From: Paraburkholderia sp. BL10I2N1
GTDB lineage: Bacteria; Pseudomonadota; Gammaproteobacteria; Burkholderiales; Burkholderiaceae
Reading direction: 5' to 3'
Assembly (NCBI RefSeq): GCF_004361815.1
Contig: NZ_SNWA01000002.1
Coordinates: 930,001 to 994,000, forward strand
Length of the DNA: 64,000 bases
The first letter of the stretch is position 1; each line of letters opens with the position of its first letter. Made by a program: the position numbers and the translations under genes. This document shows positions 28,226 to 36,307 of this stretch, in pieces. Under the pieces are notes generated by a model, which searched no databases, was not told the DNA's origin, and worked only from the letters and a program-made list of their open reading frames with translations.

Positions 28226-28681
28226 TTAGCCCTTCTCCCGGGTTTCGATCAGTACCGCACAGGGCGACTTTTCGATGACTTTTCCGCAGGTCGACGGGTT
28301 GGCCCAGCGGCGTAGCCGTGACAAATGGTGATGTCCCATCACAATGACCTCCGCAGTCAGCAGCCGGGCTTGTTCGATGACGACGTCGGGCGGATTTCCC
28401 GCGCAGAGGTGCCGTTCCACCGTGAGATTCCGTTCGGCAAGCTGTGAGGCTCCGGCAGCCAGGATGGATTGTGCGAAAGATGTCTGCGCGTGTGCGGGCG
28501 GATAGGTCAGGCCATCGGGCGCGACACCGCTTTCGCAACCGGGAGGTAACGCATAGGATGGGTCGACAACGTATAGAAGGTGTACGGTTGCCGTACCTGG
28601 CGCCGCCACGCGGCTGGCCAGGTCAATGACGTGGACACTCTGGGATGAGCCGTCCAGCGGAACGAGAAGGATATTGAACAT
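28226..28681 (-). CDS. Universal stress protein (UspA family)
   Basis: 151 residues. Starts MFNILLVPLDGS, with the ATP-binding loop in VIVMGHHHLSRLRRWANPS (a variant of G-x2-G-x9-GS) and ending CAVLIETRE. Family members are cytoplasmic and respond to starvation or oxidative stress. It appears monocistronic, with about 300 bp of gene-free sequence on its 3' side and 270 bp on its 5' side. Confidence 0.87.
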   Translation of the reverse strand: MFNILLVPLDGSSQSVHVIDLASRVAAPGTATVHLLYVVDPSYALPPGCESGVAPDGLTYPPAHAQTSFAQSILAAGASQLAERNLTVERHLCAGNPPDVVIEQARLLTAEVIVMGHHHLSRLRRWANPSTCGKVIEKSPCAVLIETREKG

Positions 28682-28948
28682 GGCTGGAAATAAGGTCAGA
28701 AGTGGTGGACGGCGGATGCCAGCGGTGATGAGGAAGGCGGTGGCGGTTGACTGGGAATGTTGCTTTCTCAGGGTACCCCGCGTACGCGAGCACGTGCAAG
28801 CTCATTCTCCGTGCTCACCCTCTCGATGGTCCGTGTCAGGAAATGAGTGGCGCGCACACTTGCCTTGATCGTGTTGAATCGATGCTCGACATTCTGTCGC
28901 CGGATACGCATCATCTCAGGGGCATGATCGAGTCGCGGCTGCGCCTGC

Positions 28949-29385
28949 TCAAGCCGGTATCTTGCGGAAGGAAATCGCAAAACGATTCCAGCTATTGATC
29001 GCCGAAACGAGCAATGTCAGGTCGACGATCTCCTCGCCGCTGAAATGCGGCTTGACGGCTTCCCAACCACGTCGGGCACGTGGTCCTGCGACACGAGTGT
29101 GACGGCTTCCGTCCATTCCAGCGCGGCGCGTTCGCGGTCCGAGAAGAACGGCGTTTCGCGCCAGACGACCACGGCCGCCAGTCGGCGATCGGTCTCGCCT
29201 CCCTTGCGCGCATCGGTCGCGTGCGTGTCGACGCAGAAGGCGCATCCGTTGATCTGCGACGCGCGCAGGCGGACCAGTTCGGTGAGGGACATTTCAAGCG
29301 ATGACTTGCCGATCTGGTCCTCGAGCGCGAGCGGGGTCTTGATCGCATTCGGGTTGGCCTTATAAAAATCGAGACGTTGTTCCAT
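28949..29385 (-). pseudogene. Frameshifted carboxymuconolactone decarboxylase/AhpD-like protein gene
   Basis: The first frame (start 29385) encodes MEQRLDFYKANPNAIK and the redox motif INGCAFCVDTHATDARK typical of AhpD-like peroxidase-reducing proteins. It continues to VSQDHVPDVV. Near 29070 similarity jumps to another frame reading GWEAVKPHFSGEEIVDLTLL and NSWNRFAISFRKIPA, stopping at 28949. A single lost base explains the break. Unless this is a sequencing error, the gene makes a truncated protein that retains CxxC but loses the last helices. Confidence 0.75.
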
Positions 29386-29614
29386 GATTCTGTTCCTGGG
29401 GACGGTTTAGAGAAAAGTGAGGTCGCTGCACTCGACCGACTTACATGTCCGACATCGCGCACAACGGTTGCGGTGTTTTGTCGTGCGATCTATGGGCGCA
29501 GCAGTTCCTCACGCGACTTCGTGAAATCTGTGTCGAATTACGCGAGGACCGCTGCAGGTTTATCTGGAAGGCGAGTCGGATCATCGAGGCTTCATACGGA
29601 CCTGCCTGAGCGCT

Positions 29615-30052
29615 TCAAAGCTGCGGAGGTTTGACGTCGAGTGCAATCCGTCCGGCGGGCAGAAAAGTGAGTGAGATGACAGCGCCACCCTTGACTTCCG
29701 GAAAGTGGTGGCTGCCCGGCGCGGGTACCGTCCAGCCGCCATAACACCAGCCGTTCGGACCTGCGAGCGCAGCGCCTTTATTGAGCGGTACTATCAGATT
29801 GAACTCGCCGTATGGATGCAAGTGATAGCCGCCACGGAAGCTGCCTTCGGGGTTGTTCTGGGAGTTATCCGTGCTGTCCAACAGCACCGCTGTGACGCTG
29901 AAAAAGAACGACTCCGCGCAGGGCGTAACGAGAAGTGAACGGCGATAACGCGGGCCAGCGAGTTCGCCGTCAGCCGCCCAGCCCTCCTTCACGCCGAGGG
30001 TAATCAGTCGCGACAGGTCCTGGTACAACTCGCTTTCAACGCCATATTCCAT
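29615..30052 (-). CDS. DUF4863 / 4-hydroxylaminobenzoate lyase-like protein, 5'-truncated
   Basis: The C-terminal ~155 residues match the DUF4863 family, which includes 4-hydroxylaminobenzoate lyase (PnbB-like): cupin-like metal sites in GGYHLHPYGEFNLIVPL and APGSHHFPEVKGG. Family similarity begins abruptly near 30088 (LTPSIEVERRL) and the usual first 10-15 residues are replaced by antisense of the AraC gene. The first in-frame ATG inside the similar part is at 30052; longer open reading exists to 30385. Whether it is still expressed is unclear. Confidence 0.6.
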   Translation of the reverse strand: MEYGVESELYQDLSRLITLGVKEGWAADGELAGPRYRRSLLVTPCAESFFFSVTAVLLDSTDNSQNNPEGSFRGGYHLHPYGEFNLIVPLNKGAALAGPNGWCYGGWTVPAPGSHHFPEVKGGAVISLTFLPAGRIALDVKPPQL

Positions 30053-30109
30053 ATTCAGCCGTCGCTCGACCTCGATGCTCGGGGTCAGATCTTTGACCTG
30101 GTCAAAAGC

Positions 30110-30988
30110 GTGCTTTCGGCCCGCTTTGAGGCCGCCGGTCCTTGGGCCCTGCGATTTCCCGCCTATCGTCATGTCAAATTCGGCGGAGTGGTCAAGGGCG
30201 ATCGATGGGTATGGATTGAAGGCGTCACCGCGCCCGCGAAAATGGAAGAGGGAGACTTCTGTCTCCTCACTGACGGATCGCCCTACTGTTTTGCCAGCGC
30301 TCCCGGCGTGGAACTGCAAGACGGGGAGAAGGTGTTTGCCAGTCACCAGGGGGCGGATGGGATTGTTCGCTATGGACGGGGACAAATGCGCACGATCAGC
30401 GTCGGAGGAGCCTTCCAGTTCGACGGTGACATGAGCGGCTTGCTGCTCAATTTGCTGCCCCCACTGGTTCTCGTTTCCGCGGATTCTCCGGATGTCAGAT
30501 CGTTGAGTGCGGCCCTCGAATTGATCAGGGCAGAGACAGAGTCAGTTCGGCCTGGAGCCGCAGCGATGGCGGGCAGCATCGCGAATATTGTGCTGGTGAA
30601 CATCCTGCGGGCTCATCTTGCCGCCAGCCCGAGGTCGGCGGGCTGGCTGGGCGCGTTGTCGGATCCAAGGATCGGCTCCGCCCTAAGGATGGTGCATGAA
30701 GAAATAGCACGTCGCTGGAAGGTGGAGGAACTGGCGTTGAAGGTTGGCATGTCCCGCACGGCGTTCATTGAGCGCTTCAAGGATCTCGTGGGGTTGCCTC
30801 CAGTGGAATATCTGATCCGCTGGCGCATGACGATGGCCAGGGATGCCCTGAAAACGGGCGACGACAATCTCTCGAGCATCGCCGCCGCCGTCGGCTACGC
30901 GTCCGAAACCACTTTTAGTTCGACTTTCAAAAGGATGTTTGGTCAGAGCCCCAGCCGGTATCGCTCGGAAGCACGAAGCAAGGTTTGA
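30110..30988 (+). CDS. AraC-family regulator with cupin_6 domain
   Basis: 292 residues from GTG at 30110; the similarity extends a few codons upstream (IFDLVKSVLSARF), so the native start may be lost. The N-terminal cupin (WALRFPAYRHVKFGGVVKGD, MEEGDFCLLTDGSPY) is followed by two HTH motifs (WKVEELALKVGMSRTAFIER, LSSIAAAVGYASETTFSSTF) and the signature FKRMFGQSPSRYR. Similar proteins regulate adjacent oxidoreductase genes. It faces away from the DUF4863 gene, and the two 5' ends meet at ~30090 with no promoter region between them. Confidence 0.75.
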   Translation: MLSARFEAAGPWALRFPAYRHVKFGGVVKGDRWVWIEGVTAPAKMEEGDFCLLTDGSPYCFASAPGVELQDGEKVFASHQGADGIVRYGRGQMRTISVGGAFQFDGDMSGLLLNLLPPLVLVSADSPDVRSLSAALELIRAETESVRPGAAAMAGSIANIVLVNILRAHLAASPRSAGWLGALSDPRIGSALRMVHEEIARRWKVEELALKVGMSRTAFIERFKDLVGLPPVEYLIRWRMTMARDALKTGDDNLSSIAAAVGYASETTFSSTFKRMFGQSPSRYRSEARSKV

Positions 30989-31104
30989 ATGCCACGGGCA
31001 GGGTTTCCGCGCTGATAGCCACCACACTGCTGGATGGACCTGGCAGGCATCGGTCTTTTCAATCAACGAATAGTCAACCGCCGCAAGCAGGTGGCCGTTT
31101 ACGG

Positions 31105-31390
31105 CGATTGCTGGAGGCAGCGCGAAACAGCGGTCAGGCGATCAGTTCCTGGAGAGCGAACCTGATGGCGCACCAAAACCCTCACCCTTTACGCGATGTC
31201 CCTGAAGCCGATGGCAACGGTGTCCGTGCATTCGTGGTTTTCTGGAAAGGACAAGACATCTTCAACCACCATCGCGCCGCCATTCGTCCCGACGACCCGC
31301 AATCCGTCAATTCAGTGACGAAAAGCGTTGTTGCGATGCTCGTCGGCATCGCATTGCACCAGCCGCATGCCTTCACGTTGCACCCCAAGC
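31105..31390 (+). pseudogene. Serine hydrolase (beta-lactamase/AmpC-like) fragment
   Basis: Within an open frame, only ~80 residues resemble a family: VRAFVVFWKGQDIFNHHRA followed by VNSVTKSVVAMLVGIAL, where SVTK is the catalytic S-x-x-K of class C beta-lactamase-related hydrolases. The rest of the enzyme (Y-x-N, H-x-G) is absent, and the following sequence to 31600 has no similarity. It is a remnant stranded between the AraC and LysR genes. Confidence 0.65.
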
Positions 31391-31624
31391 GTCACAGCAG
31401 CGCGACGGTGTTGTCATCGCCAACAATCAATCTGTGGAATTCATTCGGCAGACCCATTTCCGTTAGAAGTCCACAATCGCGCCTGCAGCCGCGAGATCCT
31501 CGCGCTTGCGAACAAGGCGTATGTTACGGAAAGTGCTGTAAGTTGGTGAATACTCCGAGTGGCACCGATTTTTGGATCGGCTACAGTTGGCCGACCAAAC
31601 TGGCATTTATAGGGCTGCTGCCGC

Positions 31625-32563
31625 ATGGACACTATTCCACAAAGGAATGAAGGCGATGTCGAACTCGACCTCCACCATCTGCAAGTATTCGACGTACTGC
31701 TGACCGAACACAGCCTGACCAAAGCCGCGCGCGTGCTAAATCTATCTCAGCCCGCGTTGAGCAAGACGCTGGCGCGACTCCGATTGTATTTTGGCGACCC
31801 GCTTTTTGTGCGCGTAGCGCTGCGCATGGAGCCCACACCGAAGGCCCTCGAACTCGCAGAACCCGTGAGGGCGATATTAAAAAAAATTCGTGCGCTGCGT
31901 TCGGACCACGCGTCGTTCGATCCAAAGACGTCAACGCGTAAGTTCAGCTTCTTTCTTGTTGACGCAGGTGTGGTAAAGATCTTCCCTGCGCTGTTGAACT
32001 ACCTGGCCGCTGAAGCGCCGGGCATATGCGTGCAGTCGATTCCGTGCGATGCCCAACATCTCGATCTGTGGCTTGAATCGGGCCTCGTCGACCTGGCAAT
32101 CGGCTCCTTCCCTTCGTTGACAATGGGTATTCGGCGTCTACCGCTGTGGACCGAGACCTATGTAAGCGTGACACGCAAAGACCACCCGCGCATCGGCCCG
32201 CATCCAAGCAAAGAACAGTTTGTCGCGGAGAAGCACGCGCTCGTGTCCGCATTAGGTACCGGGCACGAACACCTGGCAATTGAGCGGCTCATCGAGTCCG
32301 AAGTGCCGCGTAGGAACATAGTGTGTCGCGTCCCTGTTTTTACTTCGGCCGCGCTGATCGCTAAACACTCCGACGTGATCGCCACGGTGCCAAAGAATCT
32401 TGCCGTTGCAATGAGTCGCGACCTGGACTTGCAACTGGTTGAGCCGCCGATCGCATTGCCCAAACTGCAGATCGCTCAGTACTGGCACGATCGATGCCAC
32501 CTCGAACCCGGCAACCAATGGCTTCGAAATACGTTTCGCAAGCTTTTTTCGACGCCCGGGTAA
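31625..32563 (+). CDS. LysR-type regulator of the adjacent chlorophenol/nitrophenol-type operon
   Basis: 312 residues. HTH at ~20-55 (QVFDVLLTEHSLTKAARVLN, LSQPALSKTLARLR), then a two-lobed effector domain ending HLEPGNQWLRNTFRKL. The sequence style matches regulators of nitroaromatic and chlorophenol pathways (NagR/PnbR/TcpR group). It converges on the dioxygenase gene with a shared terminator and is not directly divergent from any promoter of the operon, whose first gene begins 6 kb away. Truncated copies of its 5' region occur at ~38580, 41086 and 42800. Confidence 0.85.
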   Translation: MDTIPQRNEGDVELDLHHLQVFDVLLTEHSLTKAARVLNLSQPALSKTLARLRLYFGDPLFVRVALRMEPTPKALELAEPVRAILKKIRALRSDHASFDPKTSTRKFSFFLVDAGVVKIFPALLNYLAAEAPGICVQSIPCDAQHLDLWLESGLVDLAIGSFPSLTMGIRRLPLWTETYVSVTRKDHPRIGPHPSKEQFVAEKHALVSALGTGHEHLAIERLIESEVPRRNIVCRVPVFTSAALIAKHSDVIATVPKNLAVAMSRDLDLQLVEPPIALPKLQIAQYWHDRCHLEPGNQWLRNTFRKLFSTPG

Positions 32564-32576
32564 AGCAGGAGCACAT

Positions 32577-32614
32577 TTAAGTCTGCATTGAATGGAAATT
32601 CAATGCAGACTTAA
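32577..32614. terminator. 17-bp perfect hairpin, bidirectional terminator
   Basis: TTAAGTCTGCATTGAAT pairs with its exact complement across a GGAA loop, between the convergent LysR gene (stop 32563) and hydroxyquinol dioxygenase (stop 32660). The stem ends in TTAA on both sides. It is unusually long and perfect for a terminator. Confidence 0.75.
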
Positions 32615-32659
32615 CGCCAGCGCTACCTGTCGACCAAAATGATCCGAATCCGAGTTGCC

Positions 32660-33490
32660 TCAACTTGCGGGGTTTAGGACGAAATCGTAAGTCAACATGT
32701 AGCCACCGTCAGGCTGCTTGATCCAATCGGCTACCAACGTTTGTCGAACGCCAAAAACAGCATCGGAATCCAGATATTGGTCGCCGTTGCGAAATACGTG
32801 CGTGACCAACGTCTGGTAATTTTTCGCCTTGATCATGAAATGAAGGTGGGCGGGGCGCCAGGGGTGGCGTGCGGTGGCACGCAGCAAATCGCCCACTGGG
32901 CCATCGACCGGAATGGGGTATGCGACAGCAACAACGGTACGAAATTCAAAACTACCGTCTTGTTGGGACCTGAGTACGCCTCTACCTTGATGGGTCTCGA
33001 GATCCGGATACTGAACGTCATAGTTCCCCGTAGCGTCGGCCTGCCAAACCTCCAACTCTGCCCCGGCAATCGGTTCGCCGTTGCGATCCTTCACGGTGCC
33101 TCGCACGAGGCAAGGTTCGCCAACCGCGCCATTGGCGATGTCGGCACCGTTCTCATACGCAGGCGCGCCTTCTACGTGGAATGGTCCAAAAACAGTCGAT
33201 TCCGTGCACCCGTCCGGCTTTTTGTTGTTCATCGCGACGGTCAACATCGACAACCCGAGGACGTCACTCAACAAAATGAATTCCTGCCGCTTGTCGTCAC
33301 ATTTTTGCCCCGTCGCGGTAAGGAATAAAATCCCTGCTTGCAACTCCTGTTCCGTTAGTTCGACATCACGGGCGAAGTCATGCAGATGAGTGATGAGGCT
33401 GGTGAGTACGAATTTCAAGCGAGGGTCCGGGGTGCCGGATAAGAGACCGAGCACAGCTTGCGTGACAGTTTGTTCATTGAGATTGCGCAT
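32660..33490 (-). CDS. Hydroxyquinol 1,2-dioxygenase (intradiol)
   Basis: 276 residues from the ATG at 33490 (GGAG at 7-nt spacing). Fe(III) ligands of intradiol dioxygenases are visible: Tyr in GAPAYENG, Tyr in NYDVQYPDLE, and two His in RHPWRPAHLHF. The N-terminal linker (NLNEQTVTQAVLGLL) is that of hydroxyquinol rather than catechol enzymes. It cleaves 1,2,4-trihydroxybenzene or 6-chlorohydroxyquinol to (chloro)maleylacetate, the substrate of the next gene upstream. Last gene of the operon starting at 38479. Confidence 0.9.
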   Translation of the reverse strand: MRNLNEQTVTQAVLGLLSGTPDPRLKFVLTSLITHLHDFARDVELTEQELQAGILFLTATGQKCDDKRQEFILLSDVLGLSMLTVAMNNKKPDGCTESTVFGPFHVEGAPAYENGADIANGAVGEPCLVRGTVKDRNGEPIAGAELEVWQADATGNYDVQYPDLETHQGRGVLRSQQDGSFEFRTVVAVAYPIPVDGPVGDLLRATARHPWRPAHLHFMIKAKNYQTLVTHVFRNGDQYLDSDAVFGVRQTLVADWIKQPDGGYMLTYDFVLNPAS

Positions 33491-33602
33491 ATTTGTCTCC
33501 AATTGTTTGGTATGTTGACGAACCACCGACAACCCGTGAATTAACAATGGCCATCAAGCGACGCGAAGAAATACATAACGCCGCCTGCCGCGGCTCGTGC
33601 GA

Positions 33603-34673
33603 TCAGATCTGCGGTCGCACACCCTCGTACGCGTCTTGTAGCAACTGTCTTATAGCCGCTTTCTCCAGCGGACGTGGATTCGGATATTGATTCTGCAGCG
33701 CGATCGCGCATGCCTTATCGAGGTCAGATGCGTTCATTCCAATATCTTTCAGCGCCAACCGTGCACCGTTCATTTTCGCCAAATCGAAAACGGCTTGCGG
33801 TGCGCTGGTGCCGTTGAGCGCACGCGCGATACGCTCCATCGCCCGTGAGGCGGCCGTCGCGTTGTAGGCCAGTGCATGCGGCAAGATGATAGTGTGGGTT
33901 TCCGCATGCGGTAGGTTGAAGCTACCGCCTAATGTATGACACAGCTTATGATGCAGCGACATCGCCACGGCCCCTAGCACCGATCCACACAGCCACGCGC
34001 CATAGAGCGCGTCCGCTCGCGCATGCCGAACGTGCGCATCTTCAGCGTCGAGCGTCAGTAGGGGCAGCGCTCGTCCGATGGCAGCGATGCCTTCGGCGGC
34101 CATCAGATCTGTGATCGGATTGGCGTCCATGGCGTATAGACCTTCTGCCGCATGGGCGATTGCGTTGATCGCGCTGCTCACGCTTAAAGATACCGGCAGC
34201 GAGTACGTCAGTTCGGGATCGTAGATCACTGTCTTCGGCATGACACGAATATCGCGACCGGTCTTCTTCAACCCTGCTTCGGTTATGCCGTAGATCGGCG
34301 TCATTTCAGAACCGGCGTAGGTAGTCGGAATAGCAAGGACCGGAAAGTCGGACTCGAGTGCTATGGCCTTTCCGAGTCCTGTCGTCGAACCACCACCGAT
34401 CGCTATGGCACAGTCGGCGTCAAGACGGCGTGCCAGTTCGCGTGCTTCGCGGGCAACTTCAACCGGCACATGCATAGCCGCCCTATCGAACACGCCGGCG
34501 ACACGAACTCCGAGAATTGCCGCTATCCGTTCTGCATCCCGAAACTGATCAGGTGTTGCGAGTATCAGTGTGCGACGTGCGCCAAGTAGATCGACTTCCG
34601 CTTCGAGCCGGCTCAGAGCACCGGCGCCGAATACGACCCGCTGCGGATGGCTTTCAAAAATAAATTCATTCAT
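33603..34673 (-). CDS. Maleylacetate reductase
   Basis: 356 residues from ATG 34673 (MNEFIFESHPQRVVFGAGAL); a GTG at 34694 would add seven residues. It is an iron-type alcohol dehydrogenase fold: AIAIGGGSTTGLGKAIAL for NADH binding, LAIPTTYAGSEMTPIYG, and metal-region histidines in MSLHHKLCHTLGG and NLPHAETHTIILPHA. It reduces maleylacetate (and dechlorinates 2-chloromaleylacetate) to 3-oxoadipate. It lies between the dioxygenase and the RibF paralog in the same operon. Confidence 0.92.
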   Translation of the reverse strand: MNEFIFESHPQRVVFGAGALSRLEAEVDLLGARRTLILATPDQFRDAERIAAILGVRVAGVFDRAAMHVPVEVAREARELARRLDADCAIAIGGGSTTGLGKAIALESDFPVLAIPTTYAGSEMTPIYGITEAGLKKTGRDIRVMPKTVIYDPELTYSLPVSLSVSSAINAIAHAAEGLYAMDANPITDLMAAEGIAAIGRALPLLTLDAEDAHVRHARADALYGAWLCGSVLGAVAMSLHHKLCHTLGGSFNLPHAETHTIILPHALAYNATAASRAMERIARALNGTSAPQAVFDLAKMNGARLALKDIGMNASDLDKACAIALQNQYPNPRPLEKAAIRQLLQDAYEGVRPQI

Positions 34674-34695
34674 GACAGTTTTTGCCTGGGTCACA

Positions 34696-35586
34696 TCAGA
34701 TCAGGACCATCGCACCGAATGCGACGCGGCTTGCGGCCGACCTCGCCCTATCAAGGAATCGGACGGTCATCGCCTCACCGAGGGCTATTTCAGTGTCCCT
34801 CTCAACAAGCAAACGCACCGTGCGCGCGCCAATCCGTGAATGTTGCTCTCGAACTTGCAAGATAGCGCCGATCCAGGGCGCCGCAACGTCCTGCCTTTTT
34901 ACGGTTCCTGCGTAATCTCCGACCGGCGGTGAGCACATATCGCGGGGCACCGCAACGTCGATCACACGGCAAGCGGAATCACTCGGCCCGAACACCGTCC
35001 CGGGCAGCTCGTGGGGGCGATTCAGCATTGCATTTGCGCTGGTAATATCGCCTAGCTGGATGAGCCGCCTTGTTTCGCTTGACGAACAATGAGCACCGTT
35101 CTCAATGCACGCATTCGGCGGCCGCAGCGGCACGGGACGTACGTCGAATCCCAGGTAACCACCAAGATTGTCCAAATACTCAATATTCCCTTGGCGCCCA
35201 CTGCCGCAGGCGAAATTCTCGCCAACGATAAGTGAGCGCATGCCCAGCATGCTCACCAGAGTCCGCCGCACAAAATCGTCTGCCGATTCCGTACTTCGCT
35301 CCTGATCAAATTTCAGAACAAGACAATAGTCAACATGACCAGTGGACGCTAACAAATCCGCACGACCTTCAAGGGTCGATAAGAGCGCAGGGCAGGATGC
35401 GGGACGCAACGTGGCAAGCGGATGATGATCAAATGTCACTAAGACGGTAGGAAGCTGCAGGGCCAATCCTCGTTCTCGCAACTTCCGCAGAACGCGCCTG
35501 TGCCCACGGTGAACGCCATCGAACATCCCGATCGACACGGCCGACCCGGACAAATTGAATTCACGTGGATCGGAGATGACTATCAT
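34696..35586 (-). CDS. RibF-like FAD synthetase/riboflavin kinase paralog in the catabolic operon
   Basis: 296 residues, about the usual RibF length. The N-terminal FMN adenylyltransferase half has IGMFDGVHRGHRRVL and VTFDHHPLATL, VGENFACGSGRQG. The C-terminal riboflavin kinase half is degraded: after NRPHELPGTVF the expected G-x-PTAN loop reads RVIDVAVPRDM, so kinase activity is doubtful. It sits 22 bp upstream of maleylacetate reductase and 33 bp downstream of the nitroreductase-like gene. A dedicated supply of FAD for the operon's monooxygenase is a good inference. GGGAG precedes the ATG. Confidence 0.85.
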   Translation of the reverse strand: MIVISDPREFNLSGSAVSIGMFDGVHRGHRRVLRKLRERGLALQLPTVLVTFDHHPLATLRPASCPALLSTLEGRADLLASTGHVDYCLVLKFDQERSTESADDFVRRTLVSMLGMRSLIVGENFACGSGRQGNIEYLDNLGGYLGFDVRPVPLRPPNACIENGAHCSSSETRRLIQLGDITSANAMLNRPHELPGTVFGPSDSACRVIDVAVPRDMCSPPVGDYAGTVKRQDVAAPWIGAILQVREQHSRIGARTVRLLVERDTEIALGEAMTVRFLDRARSAASRVAFGAMVLI

Positions 35587-35618
35587 GGAAGACTCCCGTA
35601 AACCCCGTCAATAGTGGA

Positions 35619-36209
35619 TCAAATTAGCTTGCAGGCTTCTTCAAAGGAGAGCCGTGGGCTGCGAGCGAACAACTTGGAGGGGTCCCCGCGACCCAGGCCG
35701 CAAATGAAGTTCGACTTAATCGACGTGCCAGCGAAAAATGCGGCGTCAACCTTCGCATTGTCGAAACCCGACATCGGGCCGCAGTCCAGACCGACCGCGC
35801 GTGCCGCCGCGATCAGATATCCGCCCTGCAGAGTCCCGTTGCGAAAAGCCGTTGTTTCAGCGAACCCGGCCTTCGCTTCGCCTTCGAACCAGGTCTTTAC
35901 AGCGGGATTATGCGGAAAGAGTCTGGGCAGATCATCGTAGAAGCGAGTGTCATAACCGATAACCGCGAGCACCGGCGCCGTCATGCCCTTATCTACATTT
36001 CCCGGACTGAGAGCGTTCTTCAGTATTGCCTTACCGGCTTCACTGCGCACGAAAACGATCCGAGCCGGCGAACAATTTACTGAAGTGGGACCCCACTTCA
36101 TCAGTTCGTACACTTGCTTCAGTTGCTCGTCCGATACCGGCTCAGCAAGCCACCCGTTTTGGCTACGACCCTTATGAAACACACGGTCCAAAAAATTTTC
36201 ATCAACCAT
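35619..36209 (-). CDS. Nitroreductase-family protein (RutE/TcpB/HadB-like)
   Basis: 196 residues. FMN-binding features of the RutE subgroup: [13 protein letters not shown] near residue 18, the loop [17 protein letters not shown], and [23 protein letters not shown]. In chlorophenol operons such as tcp and had, an equivalent protein reduces the quinone released by the monooxygenase to the quinol. That is its probable role here, between the monooxygenase and the ring-cleavage genes. A shortened copy occurs at 42294. Confidence 0.87.
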   Translation of the reverse strand: MVDENFLDRVFHKGRSQNGWLAEPVSDEQLKQVYELMKWGPTSVNCSPARIVFVRSEAGKAILKNALSPGNVDKGMTAPVLAVIGYDTRFYDDLPRLFPHNPAVKTWFEGEAKAGFAETTAFRNGTLQGGYLIAAARAVGLDCGPMSGFDNAKVDAAFFAGTSIKSNFICGLGRGDPSKLFARSPRLSFEEACKLI

Positions 36210-36236
36210 AATCTGTCACCTTCCTGGAGAGAAACT

Positions 36237-36258
36237 GTACCGTGCGAAAGCACGGTAC
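36237..36258 (-). promoter_or_regulatory. Intercistronic hairpin before the nitroreductase-like gene
   Basis: A perfect 9-bp stem, GTACCGTGC/GCACGGTAC with a 4-nt loop, sits between the monooxygenase stop (36308) and the nitroreductase start (36209), with the ribosome binding site CCAGGAAGG directly after it. There is no U-tract, so mRNA processing or stabilisation is more likely than termination. Confidence 0.5.
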
Positions 36259-36307
36259 TTACACCGCACGCTGCTCAGGCTACTGAAGTGCTCAGGTTGC
36301 TAGTGCG

